DNA from: Oceanicaulis sp. HLUCCA04
Lineage (GTDB): Bacteria; Pseudomonadota; Alphaproteobacteria; Caulobacterales; Maricaulaceae
NCBI GenBank assembly: GCA_001314625.1
Contig: LJSH01000003.1
Span: 297,454 to 361,453, forward strand
Reading direction: 5' to 3'
Length of the DNA stretch: 64,000 nucleotides
The translations under genes and the position numbers were made by a program. The stretch's first letter is position 1. Each line of letters opens with the position of its first letter. This document shows, one piece after another, positions 10,508-17,780 of this stretch. The notes beneath the pieces are model-generated. The model did not search any database and was not told where the DNA came from. It worked only from the letters and a program-made list of their open reading frames with translations.

Positions 10508-10948
10508 TCAGGCGCTCTGATTTACCGCAATCGCGCCGATATGCCCCATCCGGCCCGCATCGGGGCCGTAGCCGGCATTTTGCGCGCGCTGGCGCGCGGC
10601 TTCATCGGCTATCGCCTTGACCAGCCCTTCGGTGATGGTTTTCAGCGACTCCACCACCAGCCCGTTGCGCTGCACGGCTGCTTCCAGCTTCTCCACCTGT
10701 GCGCGCAGGCGCGATTTCAGTTCCGGATCAAGGCCCGCCAGACGTTCCGGATCATTGCGGGCGAGATGGGTCTCGCGCCGGTAGATATTGGCCAGCTGCA
10801 TTTTCTCGTCCTGCAGGTCGAACGCCTTGTGGGGTGCCCGCGCCTCGAAATGACCGGTCTCGGTCTCGAACAGCTCGGTCAGGCGGCCTGTCAGACGGAT
10901 CAGCGCCTTGGCGCGTTCGGCCGGTGAGGTGGCGGCGAGTTCACTCAT
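10508..10948 (-). CDS. flbY: Flagellar protein FlbY
   Basis: This 146-residue, mostly helical, charged protein is the third gene of a flgI-cheL-flbY operon, the arrangement described in Caulobacter crescentus. No catalytic motif is visible. A central helical region (about 20-110) is rich in Glu, Leu and Arg, and a Gly-rich segment near the C-terminus ends AIAVNQSA. Its start overlaps the cheL stop by four bases, which implies coupling. The family is involved in flagellar assembly in the Caulobacter lineage and its exact task is unclear. A FlgN-type chaperone-like helical bundle is possible by size and position (inference). Confidence 0.75.
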   Translation of the reverse strand: MSELAATSPAERAKALIRLTGRLTELFETETGHFEARAPHKAFDLQDEKMQLANIYRRETHLARNDPERLAGLDPELKSRLRAQVEKLEAAVQRNGLVVESLKTITEGLVKAIADEAARQRAQNAGYGPDAGRMGHIGAIAVNQSA

Positions 10949-11271
10949 CCTTGTGCTCCCGCTTCCTGAAGACGCAGCATTTCGCGCGCGAGATCATCGG
11001 CAAGCCCGATACCGCCTGATTGCGCCATCACCTTGGCGTACTCTTCATTGAGCATGCCCCGGAATGCGCTTTCGCCCGGCCCGCCGCCAAACATCTCGCT
11101 TTGTGTCGTTTCGCCCATCATCTGCTCCATGAGCTGGGCGAGGAAGACCGCTTCAAAGTCCTCGGCTACCTGACGCGCCTGCTGGGCATTGGTAATGCCT
11201 GCAGTGCCGGGAACGGCCGGCTGGCGTGTCTGAAACGCGTTCTGTACCTGGCTGGAGAGAAGTTCGTCCAT
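10945..11271 (-). CDS. cheL: Rod-binding protein CheL (FlgJ N-terminal-type)
   Basis: This 108-residue protein corresponds to the N-terminal rod-binding (rod-cap) domain of FlgJ without the muramidase domain, as in the alphaproteobacterial CheL. The signature is AEDFEAVFLAQLMEQMM (about residues 36-52), followed by GGGPGESAFRGMLNEEYA and a C-terminal ADDLAREMLRLQ. The start codon overlaps the flgI stop (shared base at 11271) and its own stop overlaps flbY. Because the peptidoglycan-cleaving domain is absent, a separate lytic enzyme must open the wall for the rod; none is seen in this window. Confidence 0.88.
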   Translation of the reverse strand: MDELLSSQVQNAFQTRQPAVPGTAGITNAQQARQVAEDFEAVFLAQLMEQMMGETTQSEMFGGGPGESAFRGMLNEEYAKVMAQSGGIGLADDLAREMLRLQEAGAQG

Positions 11272-12371
11272 TACAGCACCTCGATATCCGCTTGCAGGGC
11301 ACCGGCTGCCTTGATGGTCTGCAAGATCGTGATCATGTCGCGCGGGGAGACACCCAGGGCGTTCAACCCGTCGACGAGCTCGCGCAGGGAGACGGTGCCT
11401 TCCAGCACCCCCAGCTGCATGTCGTCTTCCTCGGCGGTGACCTGTGTGCGCGGCAGAACAACGGTCTCACCTTCGGAAAACGCACCTGGCTGGCTGGCAA
11501 TCGGGGTCTCGCTGACGGTGATGGTCAGATTGCCCTGTGCAATGGCAACCGTGGAAACGCGGACATTTTCGCCCATGACGATGGTGCCGGTGCCTTCGTC
11601 GATGACGACACGCGCGCGCATGTCGGCCGCGACGCGAAGTTGCTCCACATCGGAAACCAGCCGGACCATGTCACCATTGAAACTGGCAGGACGGCTGACG
11701 ACGACCGTCGCCGGATCGGTTGCCTGCGCCGTGCCGGTGCCGACGAAGGCGTTGATGGCGTCGGCCATGCGCTGCGCAGTCGTGAAATCAGGATTGCGAA
11801 GGGCCAGACGGATCTCGCTGCGGCTGGCCAGATCAAAGCGCAGTTCGCGTTCGATGATCGCGCCATTGGCAATGCGCCCGTTGGTCGGCACGCCGCGTGT
11901 GATGCTGGCCCCTTCGCCCTGCGCATCGAAACCGCCGACCGCGATGGAGCCCTGGGCTACGGCGTAGACCTGTCCGTCCGCGCCCATGAGCGGGGTGGCA
12001 ATCAGCACACCGCCTTGCAGGCTGTCGGCATCGCCCATGGCCGATACGGTGACATCCATGCGCGAGCCCTGGGTGGAAAAGGGCGGCAGATGCGCCGTTA
12101 CAAGCACGGCGGCCACATTGCCGGTGCGCAGGTCCGCATCGCGGATATTGACGTTGAAGCGCTCCATGAGCGAGTTCAGCGACTGGCGGGTGAAGGCGGA
12201 ATTGCGTAGCGTGTCGCCAGACCCGTCAAGACCCACAACAAGGCCGTAGCCAACCAGCTGGTTGTCGCGCACGCCCTCGATATCGGCGATATCCTTGATG
12301 CGTGGATTGGCAGCTGCCGGCGCGGCAAGGGCCACAACCATGGCCAGGACGGTAAGCAGACGGGTCAACAT
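11271..12371 (-). CDS. flgI: Flagellar P-ring protein FlgI
   Basis: FlgI forms the periplasmic P ring around the flagellar rod. The 366-residue precursor has a signal peptide (MLTRLLTVLAMVVALAAPAAA) followed by the family start NPRIKDIADIEGVRDNQLVGY, and ends with the ADIEVL-type C-terminus. Length is normal (about 365-370). It is first gene of flgI-cheL-flbY and diverges from fliX. A near-perfect sigma-54 element lies about 45 bases upstream of the start. This fits the class III, sigma-54/FlbD-dependent timing known for this operon in Caulobacter. Confidence 0.96.
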   Translation of the reverse strand: MLTRLLTVLAMVVALAAPAAANPRIKDIADIEGVRDNQLVGYGLVVGLDGSGDTLRNSAFTRQSLNSLMERFNVNIRDADLRTGNVAAVLVTAHLPPFSTQGSRMDVTVSAMGDADSLQGGVLIATPLMGADGQVYAVAQGSIAVGGFDAQGEGASITRGVPTNGRIANGAIIERELRFDLASRSEIRLALRNPDFTTAQRMADAINAFVGTGTAQATDPATVVVSRPASFNGDMVRLVSDVEQLRVAADMRARVVIDEGTGTIVMGENVRVSTVAIAQGNLTITVSETPIASQPGAFSEGETVVLPRTQVTAEEDDMQLGVLEGTVSLRELVDGLNALGVSPRDMITILQTIKAAGALQADIEVL

Positions 12372-12415
12372 CAGGCGCGGTTCTCCGCTTGGTTATGCGT
12401 TCGCGCATTAACCAT

Positions 12416-12430
12416 GCCAGAAACGTGCCA
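12416..12430 (-). promoter_or_regulatory. Sigma-54 promoter of flgI
   Basis: On the minus strand the sequence reads TGGCACGTTTCTGGC, matching TGGCAC-N5-TTGC with one mismatch in the -12 element and exactly ten bases between the invariant GG and GC. It lies about 45 bases before the flgI ATG. The plus-strand octamer TTAACCAT abuts it at 12408-12415. Two copies of TGCCGGG (12511-12517 and 12525-12531) lie about 85-110 bases upstream and could be activator (FlbD/ftr-like) sites; that last point is inference. Confidence 0.8.
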
Positions 12431-12544
12431 GCTGAAAACCTGCCAAGTGATTGAAATCACGCGCTCTGTAGAGAAGGCGGTGAATGGCGGGGCGGAAGAG
12501 TTGCGCCGTCTGCCGGGAAGATTTTGCCGGGGCGGCGAATGGGC

Positions 12545-12559
12545 TTAAGGAGCTGTTAA
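12545..12559. promoter_or_regulatory. CtrA-type box TTAA-N7-TTAA upstream of fliX
   Basis: TTAAGGAGCTGTTAA matches the CtrA consensus TTAA-N7-TTAA perfectly. A third TTAA follows six bases later (12566-12569). It sits 52 bases before the fliX start. In Caulobacter, early flagellar genes are activated by phosphorylated CtrA through such boxes. In this GC-rich DNA a perfect eight-position match is not expected by chance in a given intergenic region. Confidence 0.75.
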
Positions 12560-12610
12560 GCAAGCTTAAGCAATTTTACGCGTCGTAATCCTGTCGATGA
12601 GGCATGTCCG

Positions 12611-13033
12611 ATGAAGATCACCGGGCCGGGCGGTACCCAAGGCACCAGCGCTCCCAAACGCGCAAGCCGCACGCAAGGCGGTTCGGGCAGTTTTGCGCCT
12701 TCATCTCCGTCTTCCGCGCCGGCACCGTCCGGTCTTGCGGGCGCGGGGCCCGTGGCGGCTGTCGGCTCCGTCGAGGCGCTGCTTGCGCTGCAGGGCGATC
12801 ATGACGAGGCGAGCGCCCGCCAGCAGGCAACGACACGCGCTTTCACGCTTCTCGATGTGCTCGATGATCTCAAAATCGCGCTGCTGGAAGGCGGCGTGCC
12901 GCGCGCCAAGCTGGTCCGGCTGATGGACGTGCTGAAGGCGCGCCGCGAGTCGGTGTCTGACCCCCGTCTGGAGGCGATGCTGGACGAAGTTGAGACACGT
13001 GCCGCCGTGGAACTGGCCAAGTACGACGCCTGA
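12611..13033 (+). CDS. fliX: Flagellar assembly checkpoint regulator FliX
   Basis: FliX couples completion of the early basal body to the activity of FlbD, the sigma-54 activator of late flagellar genes, in the Caulobacter lineage. The 140-residue product starts with the family sequence MKITGPGGT. A disordered Ser/Pro/Gly region (about 8-50) follows, then a helical C-terminal domain (about 55-138) with LLDVLDDLKIALLEGG. It diverges from flgI, as in Caulobacter. A perfect CtrA-type box upstream suggests early transcription, while flgI opposite has a sigma-54 element. FlbD itself is not in the window. Confidence 0.92.
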   Translation: MKITGPGGTQGTSAPKRASRTQGGSGSFAPSSPSSAPAPSGLAGAGPVAAVGSVEALLALQGDHDEASARQQATTRAFTLLDVLDDLKIALLEGGVPRAKLVRLMDVLKARRESVSDPRLEAMLDEVETRAAVELAKYDA

Positions 13034-13083
13034 TGGCGTCGAATTGATCTACTTAGTCACTGTAAGTCATAATGTTTTCACAT

Positions 13084-13098
13084 TGGCATCAAACTTGC
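13084..13098 (+). promoter_or_regulatory. Sigma-54-like promoter upstream of dksA
   Basis: TGGCATCAAACTTGC matches TGGCAY-N5-TTGC with the correct ten-base spacing between GG and GC. It lies in the 159-base gap between fliX and dksA, 95 bases before the dksA ATG, on the coding strand. No activator site was recognised nearby. Whether it is used is an inference. Confidence 0.6.
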
Positions 13099-13192
13099 GC
13101 CATAACGGTCATGTGTCGTTGACTTGGTGAGATCGGCCGATATTCTCCGCCGCGCTCATTAAGAGGGGCGTGAGCTTCACGGAGACGGTCGG

Positions 13193-13624
13193 ATGAGCGG
13201 GTTTGAGTCCAAGATCGAGCTGCCTGAAGGCTATCGTCCAAGCGAGGACGAGGACTTCATGAACTCCCGGCAGAAGGAATACTTCCGCCGCAAGCTGATG
13301 GCATGGAAAGACGAGATACTGCGCGAGAGCAAGACGACGCTCTTTGCCCTGCAGGAAGATATCGGCGCGCTTCCCGACCTTGCCGACCGCGCCTCTACCG
13401 AAACAGACCGGTCGCTGGAGCTTCGTGCCCGTGACCGTCAGCGCAAGCTGATTGCCAAGATCGAATCGGCTCTGCGCCGGATCGAGGAAGACACGTACGG
13501 CTATTGCGACGAGACGGGTGAACCGATTTCGCTTGCCCGCCTCGATGCGCGGCCGGTGGCGACACTTAGCCTCGAGGCCCAGGAGCGCCATGAGCGCTCC
13601 GAGCGCGTCCACCGCGACGACTGA
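13193..13624 (+). CDS. dksA: RNA polymerase-binding transcription factor DksA (degenerate zinc finger)
   Basis: DksA binds the RNA polymerase secondary channel and mediates (p)ppGpp responses. The 143-residue protein has the N-terminal EGYRPSEDEDFMN segment and a coiled coil (about 35-100) whose tip carries acidic residues. The C-terminal globular part has only one of the four zinc-finger cysteines: YGYCDETGEP replaces CxxC, and ATLSLEAQERHE replaces the second CxxC pair. This one-cysteine form is common in alphaproteobacteria and predicts a zinc-independent fold. A GGAGACGGTCGG ribosome site precedes the ATG. It lies beside fliX, as in Caulobacter relatives. Confidence 0.93.
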   Translation: MSGFESKIELPEGYRPSEDEDFMNSRQKEYFRRKLMAWKDEILRESKTTLFALQEDIGALPDLADRASTETDRSLELRARDRQRKLIAKIESALRRIEEDTYGYCDETGEPISLARLDARPVATLSLEAQERHERSERVHRDD

Positions 13625-13658
13625 GTATTTCCATCCCTGGTGACGGCCGTTGGCGCGT

Positions 13659-14102
13659 TCAGGCGCTGCGCGCGTGCGGGGCCGGGTCGTCCCGGCCGGC
13701 GATAGCGGCAGCCCGTGTCAGCGCGATCTGATGATTTGCCCAGGCAATGGCCGGGCGATGCGACGCGAACGGTTCGGTGATGATGCCTTTGCGGGTCAGC
13801 GTGCGCATCAGCGTGACGACAAACCCGGCATGCTGGCGCCCCAGCACATAGGCAACGGGAAATCCGGCCGGCAGGCGGCTGGCCACCCGTCCTGCGAGGG
13901 TGCCGATCTGGAATGTGTCATGGGTGTAGACCATGCGGCGGTAGTCGAAGATGACGGCATTGATGCCGCCGCGGGCCACCCGGTCGAGCAACATGCCGCC
14001 CCGGTCACGGCTCAGATCCGGGCGATTGACGCCAAAGATCCTGACATACATCAGGCCCTCGGGCTCCAATATTCTTGTAATATAAGAGAAACGCCCGGTC
14101 AT
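13659..14102 (-). CDS. Small STAS/SpoIIAA-like protein of unknown function
   Basis: The 147-residue product (or 130 if translation starts at the internal ATG at 14051, which has the ribosome site GAGGGCCTG) has an alpha/beta pattern. It includes NAVIFDYRRMVYTHDTFQIG, FPVAYVLG and a C-terminal HRPAIAWANHQ. This resembles SpoIIAA/STAS-like single-domain proteins found as stand-alone genes in alphaproteobacteria. I do not recognise a specific role. It is downstream of flgH (74 bases) on the same strand, so it may be a distal member of the flgF-flgG-flgA-flgH transcript. An inverted repeat spans its upstream ATG. Confidence 0.6.
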   Translation of the reverse strand: MTGRFSYITRILEPEGLMYVRIFGVNRPDLSRDRGGMLLDRVARGGINAVIFDYRRMVYTHDTFQIGTLAGRVASRLPAGFPVAYVLGRQHAGFVVTLMRTLTRKGIITEPFASHRPAIAWANHQIALTRAAAIAGRDDPAPHARSA

Positions 14103-14149
14103 TCAGCCCCCTTCGAGCCTGCGCCCGGCTGTTATTCTAGGGGCTGAAT
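14101..14149. repeat. 10-bp inverted repeat overlapping the start of the STAS-like gene
   Basis: ATTCAGCCCC (14101-14110) and GGGGCTGAAT (14140-14149) are perfect inverted copies separated by 29 bases, between flgH and the STAS-like gene. It could be a terminator stem without a T-run, or an RNA structure that hides the upstream ribosome site. Confidence 0.5.
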
Positions 14150-14176
14150 GATGAGCAAAGGGTTATCGGGCGGCGA

Positions 14177-14986
14177 CTAGAACGGCCAGAGCAGGTTGTA
14201 GATTTCCTGGCCCACAGGCGGGCGCTGCATCTCTGAAATGTGTCCGCGTCCGCCGTAGGAGATACGGGCCTCGGCAATCTTGGAATGGTCAATCGTGTTG
14301 TCCGAGGCGATGTCCTGCGGCCGCACAATCCCGGAGATCAGAAGCTCGCGCACTTCGTTGTTGATGCGTACTTCCTGCCTGCCGTGCACGATCATATTGC
14401 CGTTCCACAGCACGTCGACCACGATGGCAGCGGCGGTCAGGGTGATCGTCTCGGACCGGTTGACAGAGCCGGCCCCACGCGTCGAGCTGTTCGAACCCAT
14501 GCTGACAAGGCTCGCCGGATCGATCGCGTCATTGAAGAAATTGTCCAGCGCGGCCTCGCCGCCAAGGAAGTTGGTGATGTTGGAATCCTCGGCCGTCACG
14601 CGCGACCGGTTGGACTGATTATTTACCTGCGCCCGGTCGGCGATATTGATGTTGACCGTCAGAATGTCGCCGACACGCGCGGCGCGCGGATCACCGAAGA
14701 AGGTCGAGGAGTTCGACCGCCAGAGCGAGTTCAGATTGCCGGTATCATTGTGGCGCGCGGCCATGGCAGCCTGCAGCGCTTCGAGTTGACGCTCCCCGGA
14801 GGCGCCATGCTGTTCGGTAATCCCCGCGCCGCGGATGGCTGCATCGGCCGAGATCGGCGACAGGGGCGGGGGCTGGCCGATATAGCTGGCCCGGTCACGT
14901 ACCGCGCAGGCGCTCATCGCTGTCAGCGCAAGAAGGCATACACTCAGGCGCGACAGACGCGTCAGGTTCCGGGTGTGCATCATCAT
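14177..14986 (-). CDS. flgH: Flagellar L-ring lipoprotein FlgH
   Basis: FlgH forms the outer-membrane L ring. I start the gene at the run of three ATG codons (14986, 14983, 14980) preceded by GGGAGACG. An upstream in-frame start would add 26 residues overlapping flgA. The second or third ATG gives better spacing. The signal ends in a lipobox (AMSAC). The mature protein carries LWRSNSSTFFGDPRAARVGDILTV and the C-terminal GQEIYNLLWPF, both family hallmarks. It is last in flgF-flgG-flgA-flgH, 14 bases after flgA. Confidence 0.95.
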   Translation of the reverse strand: MMMHTRNLTRLSRLSVCLLALTAMSACAVRDRASYIGQPPPLSPISADAAIRGAGITEQHGASGERQLEALQAAMAARHNDTGNLNSLWRSNSSTFFGDPRAARVGDILTVNINIADRAQVNNQSNRSRVTAEDSNITNFLGGEAALDNFFNDAIDPASLVSMGSNSSTRGAGSVNRSETITLTAAAIVVDVLWNGNMIVHGRQEVRINNEVRELLISGIVRPQDIASDNTIDHSKIAEARISYGGRGHISEMQRPPVGQEIYNLLWPF

Positions 14987-14999
14987 CGTCTCCCGACGG

Positions 15000-15938
15000 C
15001 TAGAATATGTTGCTGGTGGCACCGGTGACGCGAGCGCGTCCGGGGCCGTCAACCACACCTTCAACGGTGCGGTTAGATTGCAGGTTTACAAAGCGGGCGG
15101 TCTGGCCAATGGCCGCATCTTCAAGGGCTCTCGCGCGGGCCGTCAGGGTCAGCGGACCAGACTGGAAGACCAGCGCCACGGTCTCGCCGCGCGTGATGGC
15201 GGCCGGCTCGCGCAGATCATAGCCGCGCAGCGCCTCGCCTGCGCGCAGCGACCGGCGGGCTTCCTGGCCGATCAGGCCTTCTTCGCTGAGGATGGCGTCG
15301 GAGCGCACACGGTCGGAACGCATCCGCGCCCATTCGATATCACCAGCCTCGATCACCTCACCGCGTGCTACCGGACGCTCCAGTACCGGTACATCCATGA
15401 CCGCATCGGCGCGCCCGGTCACGGTAACGGTATCGCCGCCCGCATGGGTGCGGATATCGGCCCGGAACGGCCCTGTGCGCCCGTCGAGTTCCAGCCGGAC
15501 GATCTCCGGGGAGCCTGAGGCATCGAGGGGGGCATGCAGTGAAAGCATGCGGTTGGAGAGTGTCACTTCATGGCTGCGGCCAGTTTCGCGGTAGAGATGG
15601 TCGGCGATCATGTCGGACAGATCGCCCGCCGACAGGGTCTGGGAGGCGCGTTCGATGGTGACGCGCTGAATGCCCGTAGCGTTGGCCCATTCCAGGCCAT
15701 TGCTTGCGGCCTGACGCCGGACCCAGGCCGGATCAAGAAAGGCGCGGGCACCAGGCTGCGGCGCGCGCACCAGCAAGACACCGGCAGTGTCCCCGGTAAC
15801 GCCTTCGAACAGATCGCCAAGGGTGACCGTTGCGCCTTCCACCACGATCTGCTCGCGCAGCAACACGTTCTGCTGGGCGTGGGCGAGGGCCGTTCCAGTT
15901 AGGGCAAGAAGCGTAGCAGTAGCAATGACGCGCAACAT
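15000..15938 (-). CDS. flgA: P-ring assembly chaperone FlgA
   Basis: FlgA is the periplasmic chaperone needed for FlgI polymerisation. The 312-residue precursor has a Sec signal (cleavage near AHAQ, about residue 21). A long N-terminal region (about 22-180) follows, then the C-terminal SAF domain (about 182-310) with PVARGEVIEAGDIEWARM and TRGETVALVFQSGPLTLTAR. The length is that of the long alphaproteobacterial version. It lies between flgG (14 bases) and flgH (about 14 bases) in one operon. Confidence 0.93.
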   Translation of the reverse strand: MLRVIATATLLALTGTALAHAQQNVLLREQIVVEGATVTLGDLFEGVTGDTAGVLLVRAPQPGARAFLDPAWVRRQAASNGLEWANATGIQRVTIERASQTLSAGDLSDMIADHLYRETGRSHEVTLSNRMLSLHAPLDASGSPEIVRLELDGRTGPFRADIRTHAGGDTVTVTGRADAVMDVPVLERPVARGEVIEAGDIEWARMRSDRVRSDAILSEEGLIGQEARRSLRAGEALRGYDLREPAAITRGETVALVFQSGPLTLTARARALEDAAIGQTARFVNLQSNRTVEGVVDGPGRARVTGATSNIF

Positions 15939-15952
15939 GATGAAAATTCCTA

Positions 15953-16738
15953 TCAGCGCAGATTGGCAGATGCGGCGAGCATTTCGTCAGCCGCCGTGAT
16001 GACCCGCGCATTCATCTCATAGGCCCGCTGGGCCCGGATCAGCGCGGTGATCTCGGTGACAGCATCGACATTGGAGGTCTCGACAAAGCCCTGGCGGATA
16101 ATCCCGAAGCCGGGCTGGCCGGGAACGCCGACATTGGCGGCGCCCGATGCGGCAGTTTCCAGGAACAGATTGTCGCCTGCCGCTTCAAGGCCCGCATCGT
16201 TGGCGAAGGTGATAAGCTCAAGCTGGCCGAGGATTTGCGGCTCGGCTTCACCGTCGATCTGCACCTGCACCTGGCCTTGCTGGTTCACCTCGATACGGCG
16301 CGTGCCTTCAGGCACAGCAATACCGGGCATGACGAGATAACCGTCAGAAGTGACAAGCTGGCCCTCCGGGCTGCGCGAGAAGCTGCCCGCGCGGGTGTAA
16401 CCCTCGCCGCCATTGGGCATCTCGATACGGAAATAGCCACGTCCTGAAATCGCCAGATCCAGCTCGTTGCCGGTCTGTGACAGGCTGCCCTGCTCGGTAA
16501 TGCGGTAGACCGAACCGGCCTGCACACCCAGACCGACCTGTACCCCGGTGGGCACGATGGTCCCGGCGTCAGAGCTGGCGGCACCGACCTGGCCCAGATT
16601 CTGGTAGAGCAGATCCTGGAACTCGGCGCGTTGGCGCTGAAAGGCGGTCGTATTCATGTTGGCGAGGTTGTGGGCGATCACCTCGACATTGAGCTGCTGA
16701 GCTTCCATTCCGGTAGCGGCGGTAGACAGGGCGCGCAT
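15953..16738 (-). CDS. flgG: Distal-rod protein FlgG
   Basis: FlgG builds the distal rod of the flagellar axis. The 261-residue protein has the rod/hook N-terminal motif (ALSTAATGMEAQQLNVEVIAHN, ANMNTTAFQRQRAEFQDLLYQ). Its C-terminal helix GFVETSNVDAVTEITALIRAQRAYEMNARVI is standard for FlgG. Length equals the usual 260-262 residues. It follows flgF by 27 bases and precedes flgA by 14. Exported by the flagellar type III system without a cleaved signal. Confidence 0.97.
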   Translation of the reverse strand: MRALSTAATGMEAQQLNVEVIAHNLANMNTTAFQRQRAEFQDLLYQNLGQVGAASSDAGTIVPTGVQVGLGVQAGSVYRITEQGSLSQTGNELDLAISGRGYFRIEMPNGGEGYTRAGSFSRSPEGQLVTSDGYLVMPGIAVPEGTRRIEVNQQGQVQVQIDGEAEPQILGQLELITFANDAGLEAAGDNLFLETAASGAANVGVPGQPGFGIIRQGFVETSNVDAVTEITALIRAQRAYEMNARVITAADEMLAASANLR

Positions 16739-16765
16739 CAGATCAGTTTCCTTATCGTTTGTTCA

Positions 16766-17503
16766 CTAGCCGGGACGGCCGAGGCGTTCGATGGCCTTGC
16801 GGCTGAGTTCGTCGGCTTGCTGCAGCATGCGGCTGACAGAGGCATAGGCTCGTGAGACCTCCATCATGGAGGTGATTTCAAGGATCGGGCGGACATTGGA
16901 GGTCTCGACAAAGCCCTGCCGGACGATGGGCTCCAGCACCATTTCGCGTTCGGCGTCCTCCGGGGCGGTGTAGCGGTTCTCGCCGATCTTGGAGAGCGCG
17001 CCAGTGTCCTCAAAGCGTGTCACCGCGATACGGCCCGCCACCACGCCATTCTGGCTGACCTCACCATTGGCAAGGATCGTTACCGGGCCGGCATCGGGAT
17101 TGATCGTGATCGGCGCGCCGCCTTCGCCCATGACCGGAGCGCCATCGGCAGAGGTCAGCGTTCCGGCAGCATCCATGGCGAAGCGGCCATCTCGCGTGAA
17201 GCGTTCGCCCTGCGGGGTGTCCAGCGTAAAAAATCCCTCGCCGGTGATGGCAAGGTCCAGCGGGCGGCCGGTCTGTTCCAGCGCGCCTTGTCCGAAGTCG
17301 CGGCCCATGCCCCACTCAGCAACATAGTTCAGACGGCCGGGGCCATCCTCAGCGCTGGCACGCGTATAAGGGTTGGCCTCACGCAGCAAATGCTCGGCCT
17401 TGAACCCGGCTGTGGACACGTTCGCGATATTGTTGGCGGTGATGTCCATGGCCCGGCGCAGCGTCTGCTGCTGGCTCAGGCCTATCATCATCATGTTGTC
17501 CAT
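16766..17503 (-). CDS. flgF: Proximal-rod protein FlgF
   Basis: FlgF is a proximal-rod subunit. I place the start at 17503 (MDNMMMIGLSQQQTLRRAM), giving 245 residues with GAGGACGGCGCG as ribosome site; an upstream in-frame start adds 23 poorly conserved residues. The N-terminal rod motif ITANNIANVSTAGFKAE and the C-terminal QGFVETSNVRPILEITSMMEVSRAY are family hallmarks. It is the first gene of flgF-flgG-flgA-flgH. An exact sigma-54 consensus lies about 76 bases upstream. Confidence 0.95.
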   Translation of the reverse strand: MDNMMMIGLSQQQTLRRAMDITANNIANVSTAGFKAEHLLREANPYTRASAEDGPGRLNYVAEWGMGRDFGQGALEQTGRPLDLAITGEGFFTLDTPQGERFTRDGRFAMDAAGTLTSADGAPVMGEGGAPITINPDAGPVTILANGEVSQNGVVAGRIAVTRFEDTGALSKIGENRYTAPEDAEREMVLEPIVRQGFVETSNVRPILEITSMMEVSRAYASVSRMLQQADELSRKAIERLGRPG

Positions 17504-17578
17504 CGCGCCGTCCTCGCCCTTTCTGGCCGTGTTCTGCTTTCCGGCCGGACTTTTGCCAGCCGCGCAGGCCACCGCTTC

Positions 17579-17593
17579 GCAAGGGGCGTGCCA
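17579..17593 (-). promoter_or_regulatory. Sigma-54 promoter of the flgF-flgG-flgA-flgH operon
   Basis: On the minus strand TGGCACGCCCCTTGC is an exact match to TGGCAC-N5-TTGC, ending 76 bases before the flgF ATG. The octamer TTAACCAT (17593-17600, minus strand) overlaps its upstream edge, the same octamer that adjoins the flgI sigma-54 element. CCCGGCA occurs at 17655-17661, about 65 bases upstream, where an activator could bind. Confidence 0.88.
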
Positions 17594-17780
17594 TGGTTAA
17601 TATCTATTCATTACAATGGTTTATTTCTCATCCCGGTTGGCAAGCCACTGCTGGCCCGGCAGGCAGTGCAGTTCAATGCGGAAAAAACTGCCTATCGGGA
17701 GACTTTCCCAACGGATCGTTAACCGGGACGGCCCCTAATCCTTGCCGAAGCATGAATCAGCACGATCTGGCAGGACGATC

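Noticed and set aside
12490-12504. Sigma-54-like GGGCGGAAGAGTTGC before fliX
   Set aside because: Spacing is right but three of the six -24 positions differ. The perfect CtrA box is a better explanation for fliX control.
17597-17615. Possible CtrA box in the flgF-fliL gap
   Set aside because: Only one TTAA half-site is present. The second half at the required spacing reads TCAT.
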